DNA from: Leptodontidium sp. MPI-SDFR-AT-0119
Taxonomy: Eukaryota > Ascomycota > Leotiomycetes > Helotiales > Leptodontidiaceae
DNA: 64,000 bases
Direction: 5' to 3'
Assembly: GCA_020726505.1 (NCBI GenBank)
Contig: JAHLEZ010000004.1
Span: 2,728,001 to 2,792,000, forward strand
In this document: piece after piece, positions 50,402 through 60,560 of the stretch
Position numbering within the stretch: the first letter of the stretch is position 1
Layout: each line of letters opens with the position of its first letter
Made by a program: the position numbers and the translations under genes
Notes under the pieces: model-generated
The model's input: only the letters and a program-made list of their open reading frames with translations
Databases searched by the model: none
Told to the model about the DNA's origin: nothing

Positions 50402-52936
50402 ATGCATTTCCAAATAGGTCTCGCCACAGCTTTGACTGCCGCAGGCGCTCTCGCAGTCCCTGTCTCAACCGACGCATCCAATAGCACCTCTCCATGCGGA
50501 ATCATCACCCAGCAAATCAATGAATTTTACAGCGATAAATCCAGTATGGCTCACTTTGATATCTCTGTGTCCCTGTGCTGATAATGTTCAGACGAGCCAA
50601 AGAACTTTCTCTTGAAGCCATCTCTTGCATACGCATGCCTTCAATCGTCTGGAATAGACAACCAACTTGCCGCAAGCTACGTCGTGGAATTGAAGAAATA
50701 TATCCAATTTCAATCTTCCATTGCTTACCTGAAGAGTATGGCTCTCTTATCCCACCCTGTTTCGCTGACGGTGCTAATTCACTCTTGCAGATCCCTCAGC
50801 AGACTACTTCTATCCCGCTGTTGACCTTCTTGGAGGCTTGGATGACATGGCGAGCAAAGCCGCAGCCGGCGAGTTTACCAGTCAGTACGAGTTTGACCTC
50901 GCATTGAACAAGCTGGTATACTCTGTCAAGGACGGGCATACATTTCTTTCCACTTGCACATCTGGCACGATCTCTTTTCAGAGAGGGCTTGAACCCCTTC
51001 CCTTTGTCTCTGTTACTGAGGACGGCACATCCGCCCCCAAAGTCTATTTGCTAGGTAACACGGAGATGAATCTACTTCCTACTTCTGTGCTGATCCACAA
51101 AAGATGATATCTACGCTGCATCAAACAATTTCTCGGTGTCAAGCGTCGAAACTATCAATGGCGACGACGTTGGTGCCGTTCTAGACACTTCTGCTGAGGA
51201 CTTAACATCCGATCCGGATGCGAACTATAACAGACTTATGTGGAATTATGCTTCAGGGCCGGTCTCAGGGTAAGTGTGGGGAAACTAGAAGGATGTAGTC
51301 AAGTGCTGACCAATTTTCAGATCTTTCAATGGATTGTTCTCGATTCTCAGTACCTACCAATACCCAGGCGATTTCACGAACATCACCTTTTCTAACGGCA
51401 CAACACTTTCGGTTGAGAACATAGAATTCATCCCGACAGGGACCTGGGACCTTACGATTGTTGATGGGAATTCATTCACGCAGTACTTTTGTGTTGCTCC
51501 AGCAAATCCAAGTCCCACCACGTCCTCCGCATCGCCAACGTCAACTTCTAGCCCAACTTTTGGTACAACAGCACCCACACTCAGAGGTTACCCATTTCTA
51601 CCTGTTGTCAAGGACCCCAACAATCAAGTTGCCGGATACTATCTGAACAACACTGGACACGAAGACACAGCCATCCTTCGCATTGGTACCTTTGCCAATG
51701 AGACGGCAAACCAGGGAGACATTGACCCCACTGAATCATTCGTTAACACCACAAGAGACTTCCTTACCGCAGTTCGAGCCGACAACAAGACGAAGCTGAT
51801 TATCGATGTGAGCGGCAATGGTGGTGGAAACACGATTCTTCCCAATGAAGTTGTAAGTCTACAATCATTCTTACGACTTTCCGCGACTGACGTACACCAG
51901 TTTCGACGAATCTTCCCCAATATCGAACCGTATGGGCTGGCACGTCTGCGTGGTAACCCGGCTGCAGAGATATACGGAGAAGCCTTTGCTGCCGTCCCAG
52001 ACGAAGCTCTCGTAGTCACTTTGAGTGACAACGACACCGTCCAGAACATTAAAGCTAGGGTATTCACCTCGCCCTGGAGCTATCGAAGTTGGGTGACTGA
52101 GGATTTACAAAATTACACCGGATGGTCCAGTGGCGATAATCCATATTACCCCCCAGTAGAGAACAATGGGGACAATTTTACCGCCAGCGGTAGAATCCCC
52201 ACAAACAGTACGCTCTACACTGAAACTACAGGTGGTCTGGTTCTTTACGGAACTCCCGCAGAGCCAGCAACAGAGCCGCAGCTGTTCACTCCAGAAAATG
52301 TCATCGTGCTGACTGATGGCATCTGCGCCTCCGCATGCTCCATCTTGACCGAATTCCTCACTCGCGAAGCAAACGTCAAGACAATCGTGGTAGGCGGTCG
52401 CCCACAAGAGGGTCCTATGCACCATCGGCGGTACCAAGGGAGCTCAAGCCTACACCTTCAACAACTTTGCAACCCAGACAGCCTATCTAAATAGCCCTGT
52501 CGTTGGCCCCTACATTTCAGATGACCTCGCAGCCAAAGCTAACGCCACTCTCCCCGGACTTGTCAACCTACCTCTCGGCTCTCCCCACAGTCTCGCCAAC
52601 TATGGTATAAACTTGCGGGACAACATTCCACCAGGAGACGATGCTGGCATCCCACTGTAATTCGTCTTCGAGCCTGCAAGCTGCCGCATCTACTACACTC
52701 CCTAGACTGTCATCAACCCTTTGACGCTTTGGTTATAGGTTCATGATATTGCTTGGAACGGAGGGAAGTGTAACTATGGGAGCATCGACAGCGATGTATC
52801 GACTAACGGGTCTGGCGTGAACGTTCCAAGTGGTAACAATAGCACCGCTCCACCGACGGGCAGTGGCGTGGCTGAAATGGGTGTCAACATGGGTTTCGTC
52901 TTTGCTGCTCTTTCTGCGGCTTTGGTCGTCATGTGA
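50402..52936 (+). pseudogene. Decayed secreted S41-family peptidase gene
   Basis: Six exons can still be joined in frame: 50402-50543, 50592-50735, 50791-51054, 51104-51269, 51321-51852 and 51901 onward. They encode a signal peptide (GLATALTAAGALAVPVS), an N-terminal domain with PSADYFYPAVDLLGGLDD and YSVKDGHTFLS, and the S41 core with KLIIDVSGNGGG and, near the catalytic serine, LTDGICASACSILTEF. After GRPQEGPM (about 52421) the frame is lost and resumes in another one (IGGTKGAQAYTF). In that frame TAA at 52658, TAG at 52703 and TAG at 52736 interrupt otherwise clean family sequence. It ends in an S/G/N-rich tail with a hydrophobic end (FVFAALSAALVVM), like a GPI signal. Secreted S41 peptidases of this kind also occur in fungal dikaritin clusters. 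Confidence 0.82.
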
Positions 52937-53559
52937 ACTTGAAGCTTGGTTATGTAGGATAAGGGGAAGATGTGATAACAATTACGGAGAGACTGTACAT
53001 TTTGTCTCGTTCAATTCTTGTCAACGAATAATAATAACATAATTCTGTATTTTGTTACCACCGCAAGCTAGTGAGCCCCTTTCCTTCTCGCCAAATCTCA
53101 CTTGCGGCATTGTTGCAGATTTTTGTGCATGCTCTCCACTTATTCTGATACCGCAGATCTGGTACATTCACTAAGATCCAGAACACGAAATTAATTAATT
53201 TTTCGGCATGATTTTCTATTGCTGAATCAAGTGTAATATACCTCGAATGGTAGGAGTACTCTAGGATGGAAATAAACTGATATATCAAATAAAGCTTGCC
53301 TAGAATATCAAAAGAACTTTCAAGGTAAGAAATTAAAGACACGGTTCTGGCCTTGCTCGTATTATTAAGGTCAAATAAACATGTGCTAATTGATTCTGAA
53401 CCCCACCTGCCAGAAGGAGCCAAGGCTGCTACCCTGCGACTATCATGAGACAAGCAGATCACGGCAATTTTGAGCTTCCCTGTACTATAAATTTTCAATT
53501 CCAGTGTCAACTTCTTCCACAACTCGGGTACGCTTCAAGCGCTTCAATCGAAGCCAATT

Positions 53560-55402
53560 TTATACTTCATACTCATCAAATTCCACAGCATTACTAGAAG
53601 ACCTCGGTTCAAAAGGCTCCTTTACCCATGTGGCGAGATACGTAGCTACTAAAGCTAACACCCCTCCAAGACGAAGAACCCATACCGAATCAAAAGCTGA
53701 CCCTTGAACCTTTTCCTTGCCTGTTAGATCGAGAGCGAGAGACACAATTCCAACTCCAAAACACATGAAGATTTGGGGTAGACAGACAAAGAAATTATGA
53801 ATGCCATAGACGATCCCCAGTTGGCTCGAGCTGCTCGACACCTTATCATGATCCCTGGAATCAAATTCATCTCCTGTCTCATTATCACTGCCACCACTAT
53901 CTCCCCTGGGTTTCTCACACAGCCGTGACATCTTAGACGACTCGACACCAAGCAGAGCATATGGTATCCATGCTGAGGCAGCGCCACTGAACCCCACAAC
54001 GCTGAAGAGGGCCACTGAGCCAATGGAGGAGGAAATCAGGAATGTGCTCAGCATCGCAATGCTCAATAAGCCAAGTGACCCCTTCCAAAGACCGCAAATG
54101 CTAACGGCCTTGGTACTTGATACCAGTTTCGGCAGTAGAACTCCCATGCACAAGGCAACAATGCTGTAGCTAAGCAGAGTAGCGGAGCCTATATCAAAAT
54201 CGAAACGACTTGCAGGGGTCTCAGGGATTGCCGCTCGTAGCTCTGATTTGCCTAGTACTATTAACAGAGATTCTGGAGATTGTAGCACTAGTTCAACACC
54301 CACGGAGATTGTTCACATAGCTGTTATCAAGTAAGCGTTCTTTACTCCACAGTTCCAGAAGGGAGGGAGCTACTCACGTTTTGACATAGAACAAGAACGG
54401 AAACCAACTACCCCATGCAAAAAAACTGTACGAGGCAAACATTTCGTATCTGGCTGGACCTGCAGAGAAGCAATTTGCCATTGACCCACAGACTCGCTGG
54501 TCTGAACTCTTTTCTGGCACGGGCTTGGTCTTGTGTCGTGAGACAACTGATAATAGAAGTCGTTGTCAACAGAAAAGCTGCCAATAGGCTCATAGTCTTG
54601 AATGCTGATTGACCAGAATTGTATCGGTCATTCATACAGGCGGAGAGATTCCCCAATACGGCAGCCAGGTTGCTATACGAGCCAGCCCAGGCACTAGCTC
54701 GTATATGCTCAGTTGGATCACACTGATCAGAAATAAGAGCACGTAACCCTACTTGAACAGCCTGAGCAGAAGTCCAAAATAAATAGGCGGCACAGACGCT
54801 CAGCACCACTACTACTGAGCGGTCAGCAGTATCTGATATAGATCCAGTCAGGAAAATCGCAACCCCATCCGCCCATGCTATTATCAACATTGAAGCCACC
54901 ATGAACATAGCCCCAATAATGATGAAAGGCTTCCGCCTTCCCCAGGATGTTGTAATCTGGTCGCTCCATGTCCCGAAGTATGGCTGGAAAGCCGCACCAG
55001 CTATCGGTCCCATCAATATCGTGATTACAATTTCGGTTTGGCTGAAATGGAGATCCTGGAAATGGGTCTGTTACGATCAACATATGCATCCCACTACGAT
55101 GGCAACAAAGCTGGTGATTGGGGTTGCTCTTACTACTCCGTGGCTGATCATCGTGGTAAAAATGAACTGTAAACTAAACCATACGTCAGTAGGTGAATTC
55201 TACTTCAAAATTATGATATCTTACCCTGCAAACCTGCCGTGGTGCGGAAATGAGGCGAGGGCCGTGGTTGATCAGGAATCAGGGTCTCCATCTGCACACT
55301 CTCACAATCCAATGTTTGATGCATTCCGATATTCGTTCTTGATTGGCATTCGTATTCATCGAAATGGCCCTGAGAATGCAATAGAATTTCTTCTTTAAGC
55401 AT
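53560..55402 (-). pseudogene. Decayed GPH/sucrose-type sugar transporter gene
   Basis: Minus strand, four exon blocks: 55402-55225, 55166-55134, 55067-54378 and 54320-53560. Membrane segments and signature fit fungal SUT-like GPH carriers: QTEIVITILMGPIAGAAFQP, FGTWSDQITTSWGRRKPFI, IRASAWAGSYSNLAAVLGN, SQIRNVCLVQFF, AWGSWFPFLFYVKT and WIPYALLGVE. Three single-base insertions break it: GGG before the first donor (near 55224-55226), T7 on the minus strand (54419-54425), and AA near 54312. Removing one base at each gives a continuous frame of about 552 aa. Such carriers move disaccharides with protons. Loss by mutation is likely, though all three changes sit in homopolymers and should be confirmed. 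Confidence 0.72.
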
Positions 55403-55844
55403 GAAAGTTTGTATTGTTGTCAGGCATTGTTCTGCTGCCTCCCAAGAAGCGATATGCTAATAAAAACTCCCAGATTTGAAGAGCTGATGATTGTTTTTTT
55501 ATTCTCCAGAGACGTAATGCATTGCTAAAAACCGATTCATCTTGTAATTGAATTACTATCATCAAGTGAGGTGAGATGTTTCAGATTTCGTAGCTGCGGC
55601 GGCACAGTCCGATTGAATAGAACCAGTAAGCGATGACTGTACCAGAAATTTATTACCAGTAAGGGGTGGGGCCATGTTGACGCAGAACGAGGTAATATGG
55701 TAAATGAGCGTCATTCCTCATTTCTTTTTTCCCCTCAAATTAGGTACAATCATGTCACGTATGCCGAAATAAATTGGCACCAGAGCTTATATCCAGGATA
55801 TAACGTGGATACTCGGATTCAAAATGGCCATTACTGTCCAATGA

Positions 55845-55858
55845 CCCCCCCCCCCCCC
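55845..55858 (+). repeat. C14 homopolymer upstream of the precursor gene
   Basis: Fourteen consecutive C, about 175 bp before the start codon of the repeat-peptide precursor. Confidence 0.9.
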
Positions 55859-55935
55859 ACATGCAACCTTATCTTGGACAGAGTCATACGCATAGTAAGC
55901 CGTAGGATCTCGATGCTGTTCAAGTGAGTTTTCTG

Positions 55936-55943
55936 ATATATAA
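55936..55943 (+). promoter_or_regulatory. TATA-like element of the precursor gene
   Basis: TATATAAT lies about 90 bp before the precursor start codon, a usual distance for a strongly expressed fungal gene with a short leader. Assigned from sequence and position only. Confidence 0.35.
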
Positions 55944-56031
55944 TACTAAACACAAAGGAAGCTGTTGTGTGTATCTTCTCCATTCAAGAAAATCTCCTCC
56001 ATCCAACGATTCCAACCAAGAAAACTTCGAG

Positions 56032-56457
56032 ATGCGATTCTCCTCCACTCTTTTTGTGAGCTTTCTTGCTGCGACAAATCTTGCGGTAGCAGCGCCACTT
56101 CCACTTACCCCCGATGCAATGGGAGTAGCTGCTCGTGCCCCAGAGCCGGAACCCGCCAACTTGGTGGATATTGCAGCTCGCGCTCTCGTGGGCTCGGAGG
56201 GTCAAGCAGAGGTGGACAAGAGGGAGCCCCAGCGAGATGCCACGATGTACAAGAGGCAACGAAATGCTACGATGTACAAGAGGCAACGCAATGCCACCAT
56301 GTACAAGAAGGACGAGTCAAGCGCTGCTGCTCCTGCTCCCGAGGACTCGGAGGGCCAAGCCGAGGTGGAGAAGAGGGAGCCCCAGCGAGATGCCACGATG
56401 TACAAGAAGGACGAGTCAAGCATTGCAGCTAGAGCCCCTGAGCCCAAAGACAACTAG
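56032..56457 (+). CDS. Secreted repeat-peptide precursor, candidate RiPP or Kex2-processed peptide
   Basis: 141 aa, single coding exon. Residues 1-20 are a signal peptide (MRFSSTLFVSFLAATNLAVA). After an A/E/P-rich pro-region come four related units, each ending in a dibasic site: EPQRDATMYKR (65-75), QRNATMYKR (76-84), QRNATMYKK (85-93) and EPQRDATMYKK (116-126). KR pairs at 63-64 and 114-115 precede the first and fourth units. A kexin would therefore release short peptides ending in NATMY or DATMY. This is the layout of alpha-pheromone, KEP and dikaritin RiPP precursors. There is no tryptophan- or cysteine-containing core as in most filamentous-fungal alpha-pheromones. The start at 56032 is the ATG that begins the signal peptide; the frame upstream is open but not signal-like. 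Nearby HxxHC proteins, peptidases and a bANK regulator support a RiPP reading. The product is unknown. Confidence 0.75.
   Translation: MRFSSTLFVSFLAATNLAVAAPLPLTPDAMGVAARAPEPEPANLVDIAARALVGSEGQAEVDKREPQRDATMYKRQRNATMYKRQRNATMYKKDESSAAAPAPEDSEGQAEVEKREPQRDATMYKKDESSIAARAPEPKDN
56194..56409 (+). repeat. Internal direct repeats of the precursor gene
   Basis: A unit of about 60 bp starting TCGGAGGG at 56194 recurs at 56347 with a few substitutions. A smaller unit ending ATGTACAAG occurs four times in total (codons for residues 65-75, 76-84, 85-93 and 116-126). The pattern suggests unit duplication and contraction, as in other repeat-peptide precursors. Confidence 0.85.
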
Positions 56458-56480
56458 ACACCGAAGCTCGTCTGCCGCAG

Positions 56481-56539
56481 GTACGGTTTATAGCCCAAAC
56501 CCAGTTCAATCAAGCTAACACTACTTTTTCTCTCCGTAG
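56481..56539 (+). other. Probable intron in the precursor 3' UTR
   Basis: CAG|GTACGG donor, GCTAAC branch site, CT-rich tract and CGTAG acceptor, 59 nt, beginning 23 nt after the stop codon. All parts match the introns of neighbouring genes. It does not change the protein. Confidence 0.5.
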
Positions 56540-56602
56540 TGCATATTGTTGGAATCGAAAATTCACGAGTGCTAGGCAGCCTAGGCTATTGATGGGTCAT
56601 TG

Positions 56603-56604
<2 letters not shown>

Positions 56605-56634
<30 letters not shown>
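56605..56634 (+). repeat. G30 homopolymer downstream of the precursor gene
   Basis: Thirty consecutive G, about 150 bp after the precursor stop. It is by far the longest homopolymer in the window. It may fold as G-quadruplex DNA or RNA, and its exact length is likely unreliable. Confidence 0.9.
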
Positions 56635-56635
<1 letters not shown>

Positions 56636-57523
56636 GCTTGGTCAAGGCAGAAGGAGAATCTTGTTTATGGAGGGTATGCTTGTTAGTGGGGGAAGGATCA
56701 CTCATTTGGTTGTTATCACAAGTATATATATGTTGAGGTTACAGAAAGCTTAGTCTGGACTTCAAAGTATACTGCTTTGAATGTCAATGAAGTTTAGTAT
56801 TCAGCATATGATCTGTCCAAGAGCTTCAAGTGGTGTGAACTTTGTGATCTTTGATTTCTGCCATCCCAACGTTGTTAAGCCATCATGGAACAACATAAAA
56901 TTGCAGAGGCTCTTTGCTACAGCATTTTTGTCTGCTCTACCACTACGTTGTCTCCTCCTATTGACTGAAACGAACATAATCGCAGTTAGCAGCCTATGAG
57001 AATAGAGTGTAGCGTCGTTCTGTCACAAACGGCTGTTCGATGCGAATTTTGGGGCCAGCAAAGTCGAACTCTCACCTTTATGTGGTGCAAGCTGAAATCT
57101 TCTATTGCAACTAGTTTTAATTAGAGATAGCCGGCAAGAGTCGCATTCGTGCATCGGGTCCAACACTACAATTACAGCGAATGATACGCAGTCGATGGGA
57201 GTCATAAGAGAGCGAGAATGGGAGGGAGGAGCAGGTCAATCCAAGGGAGTTTCGTGGCCTCTCCGACCGGCGAAGATTGGTAGGCTCGAGCCTCACTCGA
57301 TACTGCAACAGCAAGCTTTTCTATCAACTTGACAATCGTGTCACCACCTCGATAAAAAACCAATGCCAATTTTGGTAGCTCACTTTGGACTTACACACAG
57401 GTCATTGGGCAAGAACGCAGATTTTGTGATTTGCTTGTCTTGAAAACCGCCCTCATCAACGTCCAACTGGAATCATCATCTCCAGCTACTGTATACTCCC
57501 AACTTCCAATTATTCGCCCACGT

Positions 57524-58264
57524 TTATTCAAATCCGCTTCTGATATGACAACCAGCAAACCCGACATGAACTTTGATCGGCATTGTTCTGAAGTCAGGTC
57601 CCCTTTCTGACATTTTGACCAAAAAATCCGAGCAATGCATCGTGTGCTCTTCATCAACAACAATTGAGTCCAAATAGTTCCGTCCCTCCATAAACGCCTT
57701 GAATTGTTTCCGCCACAGGAAGCTGCAATGAATTATATGGTCTCTCTCATTCGTGTAGTACACCGGTGTTCGTCCCAATGCGGTGATGTCCAAGAGTTCG
57801 GTATGGTTCGCGTCGGCGTATCCGAACCAAGACCCATCCGACTGATATTCCTTGATTGCAGACTCATCGATACACTGTCCGGGTATCCAATGGTTACTCA
57901 ATATATCATATTCACAGCCCCGGGCTTCCGCTTCCTCCACCGATCTTCCGCAATTGACAAAGTTTGCTCCTGGGATGATGGAACTGTTGCCTTCAGACTG
58001 CCCGGAAAAGTACGACGTAGAGTTGGAGATCGGCAACAGAAGCAAATAGAATGCCCAAAACAAGGAGGTGAAGATGAAGACCAGACTATGAGATCCAATA
58101 GACTGCGAAAAGTGACGTTGTTGTTCCAACCATCCTCCTCTACGCCACAATTCAAGACCACGCATCCCTGCTTGAGCTTTCACAGCCTCGTTCTCCTCCA
58201 AGAAGGGCTCCGACTCGCTGTTAGACGACATGAAGGCTTTTTCGATTGGTAAGTCGGTAGTCAT
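57524..58264 (-). CDS. HxxHC-motif single-pass membrane protein (UstYa-like)
   Basis: Intronless, 246 aa, starting at ATG 58264. A cytosolic N-terminus of about 58 residues precedes one transmembrane segment (LVFIFTSLFWAFYLLLLPI, about 61-79). The lumenal domain has cysteines at 105, 117 and 131 (C-x11-C-x13-C) with WIP at 126-128, then two HxxHC motifs, HIIHC at 176-180 and HTMHC at 207-211, and a VGFAGC segment at 234-239. Twin HxxHC motifs are the hallmark of UstYa (DUF3328) proteins, which catalyse oxidative cyclisation in dikaritin RiPP pathways. The rest resembles a large related fungal family whose chemistry is less clear, so I call it UstYa-like with reservation. It is divergent from the bANK regulator. 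Confidence 0.75.
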   Translation of the reverse strand: MTTDLPIEKAFMSSNSESEPFLEENEAVKAQAGMRGLELWRRGGWLEQQRHFSQSIGSHSLVFIFTSLFWAFYLLLLPISNSTSYFSGQSEGNSSIIPGANFVNCGRSVEEAEARGCEYDILSNHWIPGQCIDESAIKEYQSDGSWFGYADANHTELLDITALGRTPVYYTNERDHIIHCSFLWRKQFKAFMEGRNYLDSIVVDEEHTMHCSDFLVKMSERGPDFRTMPIKVHVGFAGCHIRSGFE

Positions 58265-59209
58265 TCAGACTTCAGTCATTCGTGAGTCGTGACTGCTGTT
58301 CTCTGGGGTCCTGAGAGTGTATTTAGAGGGAATTCACTAGCTCTGACTCTATATAAAAGGATACAGACTCGCTGTGTGACATATTTCCACAACTTCGAAT
58401 CCAAATTGTGTCACTCTATCTACGACTGACTAAAAAAACAGTAGAACTTCTCATTCGGTAATCAGATTACGCTGTCCGCCTGTAATACATGTCATAGAAT
58501 AGCATGAGGCATTAGGTACAGTAATACGATGCTTTGGGGGCCGACCAGTGGACCAATTGAAAGATAGAAAAGCCTGTTAGGTTGCATTGCCGCGGCATTT
58601 ACGCCCCTCCCTTTCGGCCTAACGCTGTCCACTTTTGTTGGTTTTGATAGATGGCAAAAGAAGAGATAAGGGATATTCCGCTGCGGAGAATTGGCCCTTC
58701 GTGGCCCCAAACATGTACATACATGTACACTATTGCAAAAGAGGCAGGCGTTGCAGTAGAGTACCACTGTTGTACATGTCAAGGCTCATCCTGCAGGGCC
58801 AAGAAGACTGGGCGGGAGCTTGACCATTGGTGGATGCGGCGTACCACTGCGGCGGAATCCAATCATCATCGCTTTACAGTGTTAAGCGACCATCAACTGC
58901 CTACAAAGGCACCTCGGTATCTACATTCATACTTCAGGATTGGCTTCCAAAATTGAGTGTCTGCATCAAACCTCCTCACTGGCCAATAGGGGAAGATATT
59001 CTTATCCGGCCGGGAGAACTTCTAAATAAGCGAAATGCCCCATTGCGAAATGCCAGTGAAATGCTACCTGCCTTCGTACAAATCTGCAATACTCCAATAC
59101 TTGTGCAGCTCAAGCCTTCCGTGCGCCACTCGTCCCGTCCCGTCCGCCTCCCACCCTCTTTCGCGGAGGTCATTCGTGATCTATCACGTCTCTTACTATT
59201 CGAAATACC
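58265..59209. promoter_or_regulatory. Divergent promoter, HxxHC protein and bANK regulator
   Basis: 945 bp between two start codons transcribed outwards. A TATA-like string (TATATAAA on the plus strand, 58350-58357) lies about 87 bp before the minus-strand start. The open frame 58827-59297 overlaps the bANK start in another frame and is not supported. Confidence 0.4.
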
Positions 59210-60159
59210 ATGGAGAGGGACCACTCAATTCTGGAAGACAGCTGTGACCGCGGGGGTATGGAGGCCAAAGAACGCAAACGAGTGCAAAATCGGATAGCTC
59301 AGCGCAATTATCGTAAGTGAAATCCACCCTCATCTCCGAAACATCAAGTCATTCTTCCAGGCCGCAATCAAAAAGAACGCCTTCGGGCACTGGAAAAAGC
59401 TGTCAACCACCTTGCGAAAGTACCACCGGTCACCCTGGCGAGCAACAAGAGTGTTCCTGTCGGGATGGTCCCTTCTCCATGCGATCAAATTTGGAATGAC
59501 GCTGGAGAACAGCGTGGCTCGGATTTGAATTGCGTCCAAAATAACGTAGTTGATGACGTTAGTAGAACCCCCCCCCCCCGGGTCCCCCCATCTTTTTAGT
59601 CGTTCAGATTTTCATCTGGCGAAAAGAGTTGTGCACAGGCCAGATTCTGGTGACCATGCAGTCCGAATTGGATACCAATCTCTTTACCGAGTCAAAACCA
59701 ACTCTAATATTTCAACAGAATCTTGGATTAGATTGGGAAGAGGGGAGTCTGGAACCAGAAACGGTATTCAAGCCGGTGCGGCCAGCGTTGCATCGAGCAG
59801 TGTTGGCAGGGAACGAGCCTGTTTGTAGGATGTTGTTGGATAAGGGAGCTTACGTTGGAAAGCAAGACACCAATGGACAGACTCCGCTACACTTGGCGGT
59901 AGACACTGGCAGGGAGGAGATCCTCAAGCTGTTCTTAGATGGAGGAAATCAAAATGCCAGAGATTGTATGGGCCGGACAGCATTGTTCAATGCCATAGCA
60001 AGTGAGAACAAGAGGGTTTTAAGATTGCTACTGGATGCAGAGATCGATATTGATTGCAAGGACGCTCTAGGGGAGACTGCCCTTCATGTAGCAGTGGAAA
60101 CTGGGGTCGATTGGATAATTCGTCTGCTTCTGGAATATGGTGCAGATGTAGATGCATGA
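59210..60159 (+). CDS. bANK-type transcription factor (bZIP basic region plus ankyrin repeats)
   Basis: Three exons: 59210-59312, 59361-59545 and 59608-60159; 279 aa. An alternative second donor at 59558 also keeps frame. The N-terminal basic region is KERKRVQNRIAQRNYR, spliced to RNQKERLRALEKAV, with the family's N..(A/Q)..R spacing but no clear long leucine zipper after it. The C-terminal half has four ankyrin repeats (LHRAVLAGNEPVCRMLLDKGA; TPLHLAVDTGREEILKLFLDGG; TALFNAIASENKRVLRLLLDAE; TALHVAVETGVDWIIRLLLEYGADV). This basic-plus-ankyrin plan is that of ToxE, the regulator of the HC-toxin cluster of Cochliobolus, and of other bANK proteins in metabolite clusters. A C12 tract lies in the second intron. 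It is probably a pathway regulator for the surrounding genes, by position. Confidence 0.8.
59568..59579 (+). repeat. C12 homopolymer inside a bANK intron
   Basis: Twelve consecutive C within the second intron, between donor and acceptor. If it were exonic the bZIP frame would stop at once, which supports the intron call. Confidence 0.85.
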
Positions 60160-60560
60160 GCAAGAAAGCTCATCATAAAAAATTAAAACAAAATTCAAAC
60201 GTCAAAAAGCAAAATCGCCTGGAGCACCTTCTATCGCGCTCCTCCGTCATCTGGTAACGGTGCAAGGGACATCAGGACTTGCAGCCACATACACATACTC
60301 CATGCAAAGTATTTGCAATGTCCTTAATGTTGCAACATTAATTGGCCCTCACTTACACAAGTGAGATGAGACAGAACAGATGAGATGACGTCAAAAGATA
60401 ATCATGCATCAACGAACACAGGTAGCTCAAATTTGCTAACTATACCGCTGTACAGTTGTACTAGCAAAATGAGACCCCCTAGACATATCTTGTAGAACAT
60501 AAAAGACTAAGTGTTGAAGCATTTCAGGCCGAAGACGCAAGTAGGTCAGGCAAGGCATTT

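Noticed and set aside
56032..56457. Orthodox alpha-factor mating pheromone precursor
   Set aside because: Layout is similar, but the units lack the W/C/PGQP-type core usual in filamentous ascomycetes; kept only as an alternative.
58827..59297. 156-codon frame upstream of the bANK gene
   Set aside because: Overlaps the bANK first exon in another frame and lacks any recognisable sequence.
59550..59828. Frame linking the C12 tract to the ankyrin region
   Set aside because: It is a different frame from both bZIP and ankyrin parts; splicing across the tract joins the real frames.
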